From Nemertoderma westbladi (lineage: Eukaryota; Xenacoelomorpha; Nemertodermatida; Nemertodermatidae), in contig JAUCBJ010003322.1 in NCBI GenBank assembly GCA_032718475.1, forward strand, positions 1 to 27,486: a stretch of DNA of 27,486 nt. Direction: 5' to 3'. The translations under genes and the position numbers were made by a program. Of the stretch, positions 1 to 9,091 are shown in pieces. Position 1 is the stretch's first letter; every line of letters starts with the position of its first letter. A model generated the notes under the pieces. That model was given only the letters and a program-made list of their open reading frames with translations. It was not told the DNA's origin and ran no database searches.

Positions 1-250
1 GTCTCTAAATTTACACATTATATTTTGATAATATCTTTACCAATTATAGGTTAAATCTAGATTACATTTCAAAGACGTAAAATAAAGTCTACGGAGGTGG
101 TTAAACATTGCTAAATATACATTTTTAAGGGCTTGCTTTATGGAAATAACTGAGAAATTGAAAAATCCGGCCAGGCCACCAGTAAGAAAAGGTGTCGATC
201 TATCATCATACCGAATTTCGTAGCATTTTATTGAAATTTGAAAAAAAATA

Positions 251-271
251 GGGGGGGGGGGGGGGGGGGGG
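251..271. repeat. poly-G tract (21 G)
   Basis: An uninterrupted run of 21 G follows an A-rich stretch. The plus strand could form G-quadruplexes. Length in the assembly may be unreliable because long homopolymers are error-prone. Confidence 0.95.
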
Positions 272-1269
272 TCTCCGACCCCCTAAAAATTGTTGTTGTA
301 TTAAGGGTTATGGTGTACTCTTGTGTGATCCGAAACAGTTTTTACGCCAATATAACTATTGGCTTCTTTTGCAGTATAATCAATATAGCTTTACAGGCAA
401 TATTACAGTCATGAGTTTATCATTAGAATTTGCATTGAATTGGTATAGACATAAGAAATTTCACAGCAAATCTAGTAGGCCTAAACTACTCGATATGGTT
501 CTGTGGTGTTCCTCCACAATAGCAAAGCAAGTTCAGCTTTGGACCCACATGCTCATAGGAAGAGAAAATAGGAGGAGACAGTTTACAGTTCAAGGTGAAC
601 CATGTGGGGTTGGTACAAGGATGACCATTGTTGGCTGAAATTCAGGTCAGCTCAGGTACATTAATCCAGAGAAATTGCCACCTCCATGCAGCATTTAAGG
701 AGGTGCCAACTGCGGTTACATAAACCCTCTTACTATGGGCATGCATAGCCAATGGTGGATCATGTGCTTAAGAGTAGGTATAGGTGATTGGCTCCATATC
801 TGACTCAACTGCCACACCCTCCCTGTGTAACCTGTTCTTCTTTCCCCGTGGTGCTGTATTTTCTATTTGGATCATGTAACCAGTTTTATTGAGTATCGTT
901 TATTGATTTGGTTAGAAAACACCGCCACTATTACCTGTACGCTTGGTGTGGTGTGTATGCATACACAACTAGAAGTATAATTAGTAGGCCTACTCAGTTA
1001 GTTGGTGGTAGGCATTTCTAGTACCGGTAGTACTCTACAGTAGAGTTCAGTATATTTGGTATTTAAGTGTAGATGACAAGACGATATGTAATTGCAGCAG
1101 ATGACATTAAGTGTAGATCATGTTCCTAGCTACTTATTTAAATATCACATTCTAGAACATGTTGTCAATATTTAAAATAAATTATCAAAATCATGATCAT
1201 TATATTAGATATATATATAGCACTGTATTCAGATAATAGCGAGAGTATGACTAGAAGAGGCGGCGTTAT

Positions 1270-1294
1270 GGGGGGGGGGGGGGGGGGGGGGGGG
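1270..1294. repeat. poly-G tract (25 G)
   Basis: An uninterrupted run of 25 G. Short open frames that cross it on both strands (poly-Gly on plus, poly-Pro on minus) are artefacts of the homopolymer. Confidence 0.95.
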
Positions 1295-1564
1295 TTTGGT
1301 GGAGAAAATTGCGAGAAATTTGACTCTTTTCGATTTGTAAAGTGCCTAAGGGTAGTGGTAATGCATCGGCACCACACTTAATGACTTATCCGGAATTTAA
1401 TTCTACTAATGTAGTTTAATTACATCCGCCCAACTAAAGGTAAACAAGTACATAAAAAATGTATTATGATATTATAAACTTTAGACATAAACCATCTGCT
1501 TTATTGGTATAATAGTACTGACGCTGTGAGACGCTTAAGACGCTGTCACCAAGTATAATTTATT

Positions 1565-1735
1565 ATTGGTGTTTTGGGTGAATGTGTGTGCGTGTGGTTT
1601 CATAATATTAACTTGATATAACCAGCCTTGAAGTCACCAGTTCGATCCCACCTGGACGTCATAGCTGACTTTGCAAAGCTGTTTCCTATGAAAGTTATAA
1701 TAATATGAAACCACTCATTCACCCAAAACACCAAT
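1565..1735. mobile_element. MITE-like inverted repeat with tRNA B-box-like core
   Basis: The arms 1565-1609 and 1699-1735 are inverted copies sharing ATTGGTGTTTTGGGTGAATG and a GTGGTTTCATA-type inner part. The left arm carries an extra block of about 8 bp (TGTGTGCG). The core near 1638-1662 contains AGTTCGATCCC, close to the pol III B-box consensus GGTTCGANTCC, but I could not find a good A box. It may be a foldback MITE that captured part of a tRNA-derived SINE, or a SINE in inverted arrangement. AT-rich flanks prevent a firm target-site duplication call. Confidence 0.5.
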
Positions 1736-1997
1736 TATATAATTATATAATTGCAATAGATACCGCGATTTCACAATCTATTTTCATGCCAAAGTTACAT
1801 GAAATTCGTCAAAGCCGTTTTTGCTCTTAGTCAGTATTCAGTTTTCAGTGGTAAATAACAACTCGCTGTTAATACTACTAAATAATCGCCAGGTTGTCGA
1901 CAGAACTTTCTAACTAAATTCCACAGTTTTTCTCTTACAGTTTATCTGGACCCCCTAGCGGGAAGCCTTACCCTTACCCTGTCTTTACAGCACCCTC

Positions 1998-2030
1998 TGG
2001 CTAACACACCCCTAGCGGGAGTGTTAGCCA
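1998..2030. other. Perfect 10-bp stem-loop
   Basis: TGGCTAACAC (1998-2007) pairs perfectly with GTGTTAGCCA (2021-2030) around a 13-nt loop. The loop contains CCCCTAGCGGGA, which also occurs about 57 bp upstream (near 1952). No gene is evident around it. Function is unknown; it could be part of an unrecognised element. Confidence 0.6.
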
Positions 2031-2662
2031 TTCCACTTTTGAATCTAAAGGTGACTAACTGTCCACTCACCTGGTTTCTTGGCTACCCAATCAGGACGCT
2101 TCCTGAGAAGGTATTTAAGCTGCAAAGGTACAGTCCATGTGTAAATCTGATGGGTGTAAGTATTAGCATGGAGTTGTATGTATATAATTGTGAAACATGA
2201 TGCAATAATCGTCATTCTTGATTTTCTTTGAAAATAGTTTTGACATTATTCGTTATTGTGCTCTTGGTAGAATTGTTTCCTATTACAGCGTGAGATACAC
2301 AATTTATTCGTTTAGAATCACCGCAGGAACCAGTTGTTTGAAAATTTATAAAGTTTTTTTTCCAACTGGGGAACTTCCCAGAAACAGCCAGTTGAATATT
2401 GTCTCTGCTGGCTTCAGCAACGCGCCCCTCATTTGGTAAAAACAACTCGGGACATCTTTTGATAGCATGTTGCACAAGCATTGGGGCGCCATATCAATGA
2501 TGCCATGTTTAGTACAAATTTCATAGATAGCAACATATCAGTGTAATCTTTTGGACTTTCGCATTGCAAATTTATTTTGGCACAATTGATATGCCATGGC
2601 GGCATTTTGACAGCAGAAGCAGAGTCTCCAACAACGACTAGTCTCAATCCTCCCGATCGAGG
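2031..2662. other. Unassigned stretch before the minisatellite
   Basis: Short minus-strand open frames (2212-2481 and the non-repeat end of 2429-3112) show no family I recognise and overlap each other in different frames. On the plus strand, a frame entering the minisatellite is open from about 2577 but has no clear ATG before the repeats. The start of the octapeptide-repeat gene is therefore not defined here. Confidence 0.4.
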
Positions 2663-3679
2663 ATGGGGTGAACCTTCTGGGATGACGACAGGCGATCTCT
2701 CCCGGTCGACGACTTGGGAACCCTCTGGGATGACGACAGGTAATCCCTCCCGATCAAAGACGGGCGAACCTTCCAGGGTGACGATAGGCATTCCCTCCCG
2801 ATTGATGATGGGCAAACCTCCCGGGATGTCGACGGGCGATCCCTCCAGACTGACGACGGGTGAATCCTCCAGGGCGACGATGGGCGATCCCTCCTGATCA
2901 AAGTCAGGCCAACCTTCTGGAGTGAAGACGGGCGAACCCTCTGGGATGATGGCGGACGATCCCTCCCGATTGACGATGGGCGAACCTTCCAGGGTGATGA
3001 TGGGCAAATCTTCCGGGATGACGATGGGTGATCCCTCCCGAACGACGACGCACGAACCTTCTGGGATGATGACAGGCGATCCCTCCCAATTGACGACGGG
3101 CGACCCTTCCAAGGTGATGGCGGTGATCCCCCCCGACTGACGACGGGCGAACCTTCTGGGATGACGATGGGTGAACCCTCCCGAACAATGATGGGCGAAC
3201 CCTCTCGTATGATCACAGGCGATCCCTCCCGATCGACGATGGATGAACCTTCCAGGGTGACGACGGGTGATCCCTCCCGATTGACGATGGGCGAACCTTC
3301 CGGGATGACGACGGGCGATCCCTCCCGAACAACGATGGGTGAACCTTCTGTGATGATGACGGGCAATCCCTTCCGATCAAAGATGGTCGATTCTTCCGAG
3401 ACAGCGGAAAACCAGGCTGATTACAAGCGAGTTAAGCGAGTAAGATTTCAAGCTTCCCCGACGAACCTGGGTTGGGTAGGCCCGGGTATCCATACAGCCG
3501 ATGACCCAACCCGGGGGAATCTACCAGAATTTCATTGTACAGCAACCATGCCCGGTCCAGAGGTAGTAGCATTCCCGAACCTAAATCCTTTAATGCTAGC
3601 CTCGACCCCGGCCCAGACATGTCCGGGTACTAGTAGACCCAGTGACCTGGACCAGGGGGGGCGTGGAGACGGATGGTAA
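2577..3679 (+). pseudogene. Octapeptide-repeat N-terminal part of a Ulp1-protease gene (broken)
   Basis: Plus-strand reading frames pass through the minisatellite, giving repeated (D/E)PSxxTxG octapeptides. They then enter a unique segment with a basic patch (YKRVKRVRF, a possible nuclear localisation signal) and a Pro/Gly-rich stretch ending at 3679. The repeats are read in one frame up to about 3120 and in another from about 3150, because of a one-base loss inside the repeats. One in-frame stop also lies near 2898. The segment overlaps the next open frame (from 3642) in the +1 frame, with the change at a G7 run (3655-3661). I infer it is the N-terminal part of the protein that continues to 6324, but no start codon or promoter could be fixed. 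An alternative is a chance open frame through a stop-free minisatellite followed by a short coding stretch. Confidence 0.45.
2663..3390. repeat. 24-bp minisatellite with 48-bp higher-order unit
   Basis: About 30 imperfect copies of a 24-bp unit. Two variants tend to alternate: one of GATCCCTCCCGA type followed by a GACGA-GGGC half, and one of GAACCTTCCGGG type followed by a similar half. This gives a 48-bp dimeric period in places. On the plus strand the unit encodes an octapeptide of the type (D/E)PS(R/G)(M/L/V)T(T/M)G. On the minus strand it also reads without stops as EGSPVVIP-like repeats. A one-base deletion near 3118-3124 (CGGTGAT where other units have CGGGTGAT) changes the plus-strand frame. 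Confidence 0.9.
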
Positions 3680-4982
3680 CTCCACCTGTAATGTGCTTAC
3701 CGAGACAATGACGGCACCTACTACAGCGGACATTGGGAAACAAGATAACTGTATGGGTATGAGGTTGGTTGTAAACCCAGTGCCAATATATACCAGTGCC
3801 GTACCTAATACTGCCGTTTGCAGTCCTAGCAATGTACTGTACAAATCCATTGGGACACTAGACCTACTGACAACTATTTCACCCCACACTGTCTCATCAG
3901 ACTTTCCGGGCAATGACAGCATTAACACCAGCCAAACCATCACTGAGGACAACCATATAGCACACCCTCCCGCATTCCAGACTAAGACACACACAGGCAG
4001 GCCTCACACAAGGAGCAAAGGCCCCGCCCCCCAACTACCGCAAGCGAGGTCCCTAAAGGCAGCAATCACTAAAAGGAAGTCCATGCTGCATCCAAACAAA
4101 GTTCCTAAATCAAACAAACATAAACCACTAGCAGCATCCCAGTCTGCACATACACCTGTGTCTCAACCATTGCCCATGCCAGCTAAGCATTTACAACAAA
4201 CGATGCCTGAACATAAATCTACATCCCCGCCTCATCCCACACTTCCAGCACAACCAACACCCATACAAGCAACCCAGACAAAACTAACACCTAAGTCAAA
4301 TACTGCTACTATCATAGAGGATCTTATGGGCGACGGATCATGGTGTACTAGGAATGCCAGCACCATAATTACTTCCGCACCAGCAACCCCTTCTGGCACA
4401 GCCACAAACCCTGTTGCAACTACTTACATCTCACCAACACAATGTAACTTAATTCCCAGATACGGACCAGATAAAAATGATAATCAACCAAACCCACCTA
4501 GCTCAATTTCTGATACCCCTAGATTAATTGCTGCATCTGAGACCACATCAGAGCTCAAGAAGGTTACAGACAGCAGACCAATGTTAACAACAACAAAGAG
4601 GGGAAACCGAACACCACCACAGCAATGCCCCAGAAAGAATCACACTAAGAAGAGCAATAATAATACCAAATATAAACCTAAACTTTTGGAGAATAGATTT
4701 GTCTCGGCATCTCCAGACATCCAGACAGAAGACATGCAACCCCACGTGGTTAAGGCGGCCCTCAATGGGCTAATTGAAGAAATTGATTTCCCAGTAGATG
4801 CCCCATTGAAAAACCAAACAAGCATCTTAGACAATAACTCCCCTGATCTAGCAACAGGAGACACCAAGTTACGCACCAATTTAGTGGCTGAATGTATAGA
4901 TGTCTACCCGTGCAGCCCAACCAAGAAGAATACAAATAGGACGGAGGAGGTAAAAAAAGTACCTGTCATCACTGGATATTGA
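3642..4982 (+). CDS. Disordered Pro/Thr/Ser/Lys-rich middle region of the Ulp1-protease gene
   Basis: An open frame of 446 codons, low in hydrophobic residues and rich in Pro, Thr, Ser, Asn, Gln and Lys. It looks like a long intrinsically disordered linker with several basic clusters. Its first codons overlap the end of the previous frame, and the switch between them lies at the G7 run 3655-3661. Its end overlaps the next frame, which is open from 4954, and that switch lies at an A7 run (4952-4958). Both changes are in the same direction, as if one extra base sat in each homopolymer. The simplest reading is one long protein (octapeptide repeats, disordered linker, protease) interrupted by two homopolymer indels, either real mutations or assembly errors. 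I recognise no enzymatic domain in this segment. Confidence 0.6.
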   Translation: MTWTRGGVETDGNSTCNVLTETMTAPTTADIGKQDNCMGMRLVVNPVPIYTSAVPNTAVCSPSNVLYKSIGTLDLLTTISPHTVSSDFPGNDSINTSQTITEDNHIAHPPAFQTKTHTGRPHTRSKGPAPQLPQARSLKAAITKRKSMLHPNKVPKSNKHKPLAASQSAHTPVSQPLPMPAKHLQQTMPEHKSTSPPHPTLPAQPTPIQATQTKLTPKSNTATIIEDLMGDGSWCTRNASTIITSAPATPSGTATNPVATTYISPTQCNLIPRYGPDKNDNQPNPPSSISDTPRLIAASETTSELKKVTDSRPMLTTTKRGNRTPPQQCPRKNHTKKSNNNTKYKPKLLENRFVSASPDIQTEDMQPHVVKAALNGLIEEIDFPVDAPLKNQTSILDNNSPDLATGDTKLRTNLVAECIDVYPCSPTKKNTNRTEEVKKVPVITGY

Positions 4983-6324
4983 TGAACGACGTCCTGGATT
5001 AATTATACCAAGCCCCAAAGACTTGCAGACTCTGTTGCCCACTACATGGGTAACAGATACCATAGTTGACGGATTCCTGGGAATACTGGTGCGACATTAT
5101 AACCATACCGTTGCACTGCCTATCCACCTCACTCTAAGGCTTCAAACACAGAATTATGACATTATTAGTGCGGTTAAATATATAGCTAAGCTATACCTGG
5201 GTACTTCGGACTTGAAAAAACCTGATCTGCTTTTCTTTCCTGAGTGTACAAAATATGGGCCTGGAGAAGAGAATAACCACTTTGTACTCCACGTAGCTAG
5301 TACAACAGATAATACGGTGAGATGTCTAGACCCTCTTAGTAGAAACATTCCAAACAAAACTACTTTTGAGATTGTAAAAGTACTGTCAAAAATAGACAAC
5401 CTAAAACCCAAAAAGTACCAAACTGGTGTCATAACACCATGGATGACAACAGTAGTCCCCTCAAACCTCCCAAAACAACCCAATTCTTTTGACTGTGGAA
5501 TTTTCGTATGTTTCTATGCTCTCAGCCTGGCCCAGTCATCAGATACGGCATTAGATCTTCTGAGAGACAGTATAAAGAGCAGACAGTGGATACACAACTG
5601 CCTTGATTCCTGTAAGCTTGTAGATCTGGGCCACCACACTTCAAACCATGGAAATTACTCACATGATACTGGTTCCAAACAAAACAAACAACCTCTAAGC
5701 TATGGCATATCTGGCAGGCCTGATTTAGTAGAAGCTGTCAACTCTGAAAATCTGTGTCACCCTATCGTCCCCGCACCCCTCTCTGGAAATAATGAATGGG
5801 CTGCTGAAATAATACCCCTGACCAGAAAGAATGCATTGTCCATAATTGGTGCACAGGTTAAGACAGGAGGTGAAGAGATGAGGCACAATCTTCTAGATGA
5901 TGTCAAGCTTTTTATGTCCCCTGTACAGGCTGCCTCAATGAAATTAAAAAATCGAGTATCCACACACGAATTATACAATGATATTTATGAGTTGCTACGT
6001 TGTATATATGAAAAGAAATTCACTGAGGCATGTAGGAAACGGCTGACAATTGCCGACCCCTCAATCAACGATATCACCATGGATACCCTCCGGAAAGATC
6101 TAATCTCGATGACGGTTACATTCCAAAATAGATTCAGCAAACTTGAAACAGATCATAAGCGCTTGCTAGAAGAAACCAAAAGGCTCAACGACGAGGTTGT
6201 CCATGAGAGGAATACCAGAATCTTATTAGAATTATGGGAATTAATTAAAAACTATAATGGAATGGGGTATGGGGATTATAGCTGTATAACTTCTAAGTAT
6301 AATTATTTATATCTTATACTATAA
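4954..6324 (+). CDS. Ulp1/SENP-like cysteine protease (peptidase C48 type) with C-terminal coiled coil
   Basis: The frame is open from 4954 and starts with a DLQTLLPTTWVTDTIVDGFL-like segment, typical of the front of Ulp1 folds (SUMO-type protein deconjugation or processing). The catalytic set is visible: His in NNHFVLHV (codon 5278), Asp in CLDPLS (5329), Gln in the PKQPNSFDCG block (5476) and the nucleophile Cys in FDCGIFVC (5494). After the protease, residues encoded at about 6080-6230 form a Leu/Lys/Glu-rich coiled coil. An AATAAA poly(A) signal (6325-6330) directly follows the stop. Ulp1-type domains occur in host SENP enzymes and as passengers in transposons (for example plant KAKI Mutator-like elements). 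The long repeat-rich N-terminal region and the repeat-dense setting favour a transposon-borne or transposon-derived gene, but no transposase or termini were found, so that part is inference. Confidence 0.75.
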   Translation, partial: KKYLSSLDIDERRPGLIIPSPKDLQTLLPTTWVTDTIVDGFLGILVRHYNHTVALPIHLTLRLQTQNYDIISAVKYIAKLYLGTSDLKKPDLLFFPECTKYGPGEENNHFVLHVASTTDNTVRCLDPLSRNIPNKTTFEIVKVLSKIDNLKPKKYQTGVITPWMTTVVPSNLPKQPNSFDCGIFVCFYALSLAQSSDTALDLLRDSIKSRQWIHNCLDSCKLVDLGHHTSNHGNYSHDTGSKQNKQPLSYGISGRPDLVEAVNSENLCHPIVPAPLSGNNEWAAEIIPLTRKNALSIIGAQVKTGGEEMRHNLLDDVKLFMSPVQAASMKLKNRVSTHELYNDIYELLRCIYEKKFTEACRKRLTIADPSINDITMDTLRKDLISMTVTFQNRFSKLETDHKRLLEETKRLNDEVVHERNTRILLELWELIKNYNGMGYGDYSCITSKYNYLYLIL

Positions 6325-6330
6325 AATAAA
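6325..6330 (+). promoter_or_regulatory. Polyadenylation signal AATAAA
   Basis: AATAAA lies immediately after the stop codon of the Ulp1-like frame, in AT-rich sequence. This fits a short 3' UTR. AATAAA is common by chance in AT-rich DNA, so the support is positional only. Confidence 0.4.
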
Positions 6331-7058
6331 TAATTTCCATTAAAAGTCATGTTGAAAATGTTGTTTTTACCCAAACCAACTTAATTAATTTTAATTTATT
6401 TAATTAACTGCTATTATCTTAGCTTCTCGAAGGCCACACGCAAATTCAACTGTGAAAATTTATAAACTTTTGCCAGACATTTTGTCAATCAATAGTCCCA
6501 GGTATCTCACATGGATCTCACGTGGATTATTGCTTTATAAAGAGTAGACTGTCTACTTTACGTTTAAGGACAACCAATTTGCAATAATAAACCATTCCGA
6601 TCAACTTTCAAGTTCGACGTTCCTATACAATTTTGAATAGTAATGGAATGGGACCAATGTGTCAGCTAGCAGTACGAAAGATATACACACTCAGACGGTC
6701 AGGGATCTACAGGATTAACGGGATGCTGAAACTGAATCTTGATCAAACTTAACTAATCCAAACCAACATTTTTAAATTATCGCTAAGAACATTCTACTCC
6801 ACACACTCTATGGTGAGTCGAGATTAAGTTTCACAAGGGGGTCTACCATGGCATGCCTATAACTAACCTACAGTATAACTAACAATTTAAAAAGAAAGTC
6901 ATGGACTAGGCCCTACATTTTTTAAATAATAAATAGGTTTTTGTATTAAATTTATGTTATATTCATATTATTTTTTCTTTCAGTTGATCTTGAAATTATG
7001 TCCAGCATGAATATCAACACCTATGATACGCAAACACTTTACTCTGGAAGACGATAGA
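6331..7058. other. AT-rich non-coding DNA between the Ulp1 gene and the PH-like fragment
   Basis: No long open frame. A pyrimidine tract ending in CAG near 6970-6983 could act as a plus-strand splice acceptor before a short open stretch ending at a stop at 7058, but nothing supports it further. I see no transposon termini here. Confidence 0.5.
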
Positions 7059-7061
7059 TTC

Positions 7062-7370
7062 CTAACCCTCAATAACTTTCAGAAATTGGTTCCTGAGTTC
7101 ATTACTTTCGAACCAAAACTTATCCTTCCTTTTGCCCTTTTTCATTAACTGAATTCCATGTACTACACGAGTTGTGGTTATTGGTTCTGCCGTGAACTCG
7201 TCTAGGGCGTAGATTTTTTCTTTGTTTTTCTGTATTAAGGAACAATTTCGTGTTATGCTCAATATGTTTCTGTTCTGTCCGGTGGATTTTATTTCTCCCC
7301 AATATAGTTTCGATTTTTTTTCGCCTTTATCTTTGTAGATAATTCCTTCCTTTACAAATGTCAATAGTCG
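7062..7370 (-). CDS. Possible PH-domain-like fragment; candidate terminal exon
   Basis: On the minus strand an open frame reads as a basic, beta-strand-like protein: EGIIYKDKGEKKSKLYWGEI near the start, then IYALDEFTAEPI, then HGIQLMKKGKRKDKFWFES, then a C-terminal helix NELRNQFLKVIEG and a stop. The order of strands followed by one terminal helix resembles a pleckstrin homology fold, but the match is by eye. Just upstream on the same strand is a T8 tract followed by GGTTATAG (7371-7388), a reasonable 3' splice site, which would make this an exon starting at 7370 in phase 0. The upstream intron would then consist of the giant tetranucleotide array. No ATG start exists; the earliest start-like codon is TTG. 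It could also be a retroposed fragment. Confidence 0.35.
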   Translation of the reverse strand, partial: RLLTFVKEGIIYKDKGEKKSKLYWGEIKSTGQNRNILSITRNCSLIQKNKEKIYALDEFTAEPITTTRVVHGIQLMKKGKRKDKFWFESNELRNQFLKVIEG

Positions 7371-7395
7371 CTATAACCAAAAAAAAAGTTATATA

Positions 7396-7402
<7 letters not shown>

Positions 7403-7431
<29 letters not shown>

Positions 7432-8637
7432 TGTATGTATGTATGTATGTATGTATGTATGTATGTATGTATGTATGTATGTATGTATGTATGTATGTAT
7501 GTATGTATGTATGTATGTATGTATGTATGTATGTATGTATGTATGTATGTATGTATGTATGTATGTATGTATGTATGTATGTATGTATGTATGTATGTAT
7601 GTATGTATGTATGTATGTATGTATGTATGTATGTATGTATGTATGTATGTATGTATGTATGTATGTATGTATGTATGTATGTATGTATGTATGTATGTAT
7701 GTATGTATGTATGTATGTATGTATGTATGTATGTATGTATGTATGTATGTATGTATGTATGTATGTATGTATGTATGTATGTATGTATGTATGTATGTAT
7801 GTATGTATGTATGTATGTATGTATGTATGTATGTATGTATGTATGTATGTATGTATGTATGTATGTATGTATGTATGTATGTATGTATGTATGTATGTAT
7901 GTATGTATGTATGTATGTATGTATGTATGTATGTATGTATGTATGTATGTATGTATGTATGTATGTATGTATGTATGTATGTATGTATGTATGTATGTAT
8001 GTATGTATGTATGTATGTATGTATGTATGTATGTATGTATGTATGTATGTATGTATGTATGTATGTATGTATGTATGTATGTATGTATGTATGTATGTAT
8101 GTATGTATGTATGTATGTATGTATGTATGTATGTATGTATGTATGTATGTATGTATGTATGTATGTATGTATGTATGTATGTATGTATGTATGTATGTAT
8201 GTATGTATGTATGTATGTATGTATGTATGTATGTATGTATGTATGTATGTATGTATGTATGTATGTATGTATGTATGTATGTATGTATGTATGTATGTAT
8301 GTATGTATGTATGTATGTATGTATGTATGTATGTATGTATGTATGTATGTATGTATGTATGTATGTATGTATGTATGTATGTATGTATGTATGTATGTAT
8401 GTATGTATGTATGTATGTATGTATGTATGTATGTATGTATGTATGTATGTATGTATGTATGTATGTATGTATGTATGTATGTATGTATGTATGTATGTAT
8501 GTATGTATGTATGTATGTATGTATGTATGTATGTATGTATGTATGTATGTATGTATGTATGTATGTATGTATGTATGTATGTATGTATGTATGTATGTAT
8601 GTATGTATGTATGTATGTATGTATGTATGTATGTATG

Positions 8638-8671
<34 letters not shown>

Positions 8672-8804
8672 TGTATGTATGTATGTATGTATGTATGGTA
8701 TGGTATGTATGTATGTATGTATGTATGTATGTATGTATGTATGTATGTATGGTATGGTATGTATGTATGTATGTATGTATGGTATGGTATGTATGTATGT
8801 ATGC
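7403..8804. repeat. Giant (GTAT)n microsatellite
   Basis: About 1.4 kb of tandem GTAT (ATAC on the other strand). The first 1.2 kb or so, up to 8640, is essentially uninterrupted (about 309 units). It is followed by one ATAT interruption (8640-8642) and three blocks where GGTATGGTATG breaks the phase (near 8697, 8749 and 8780). A short (AT)n run (7390-7402) precedes it. The tetramer has no stop codon in any frame on either strand, so the large VCMY and IHTY repeat frames across it are not genes. Variants accumulate only at the 3' side, as expected when one end of an array is older than a recently expanded core. Confidence 0.97.
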
Positions 8805-9091
8805 ATGAATATTATTGCAGCTGCAATGCAGCATGCCGATCCTAGTAGTAGTCTTTTAGTGTGGTTTAATTTGGGATTTTAAATATCGAGCATAGTTTAA
8901 TAGTGATCTTGTATCAAATGAGAAACATATATTTAATGGTAAGTGGTCAGACACTGGTGGGTGGTTATCAGGAAAAATTAGACGAATGTTGCCTAAGTTA
9001 ATCATATTGTTTACGAACCAACAGTCTAACTGACTCTGCCGACTCCCATACAGAAAGGTGAAGCCCCCAGCATTGGAATGATCTTATCACT
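8805..9091. other. Unassigned stretch beside the microsatellite
   Basis: No open frame of interest. On the minus strand this is where the 3' remainder of the LINE fragment at 9092-10250 would be expected, but I see no RT motifs, so that element appears cut off here. Confidence 0.4.

Larger units (their letters stand above)
1..1564. other. AT-rich non-coding DNA
   Basis: I see no convincing gene here. The only longer open frame (321-638) starts at TTG and has no recognisable domain. The stretch holds two long G homopolymers (listed separately) and scattered AGGCCT and ACCGGT palindromes (near 476, 986 and 1023) of the kind also seen near 21000-21400. It looks like intergenic or intronic animal DNA. 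Confidence 0.6.

Noticed and set aside
321-638. 105-codon open frame on the plus strand
   Set aside because: TTG start, no recognisable domain and no homology cue; length is possible by chance in this region.
1165-1381. Poly-Gly and poly-Pro open frames
   Set aside because: They only translate the G25 homopolymer.
1638-1662. tRNA gene
   Set aside because: Only a B-box-like word; no cloverleaf, no A box.
2429-3366. Minus-strand EGSPVVIP-repeat frames (227 and 240 codons)
   Set aside because: They mirror the minisatellite. The plus strand has the better downstream continuation into a recognisable gene, though I cannot exclude minus-strand use.
2663-3390. CRISPR-like array
   Set aside because: Units are contiguous 24-bp degenerate copies without unique spacers, in animal-type DNA.
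6970-7061. Plus-strand splice acceptor followed by a short exon
   Set aside because: Only about 24 codons follow before a stop, with no supporting domain; polypyrimidine-CAG is common by chance.
7358-8882. Several open frames of 465-495 codons across the GTAT array on both strands
   Set aside because: The tetramer has no stop in any frame; the products are pure VCMY or IHTY repeats with TTG or repeat-internal starts.
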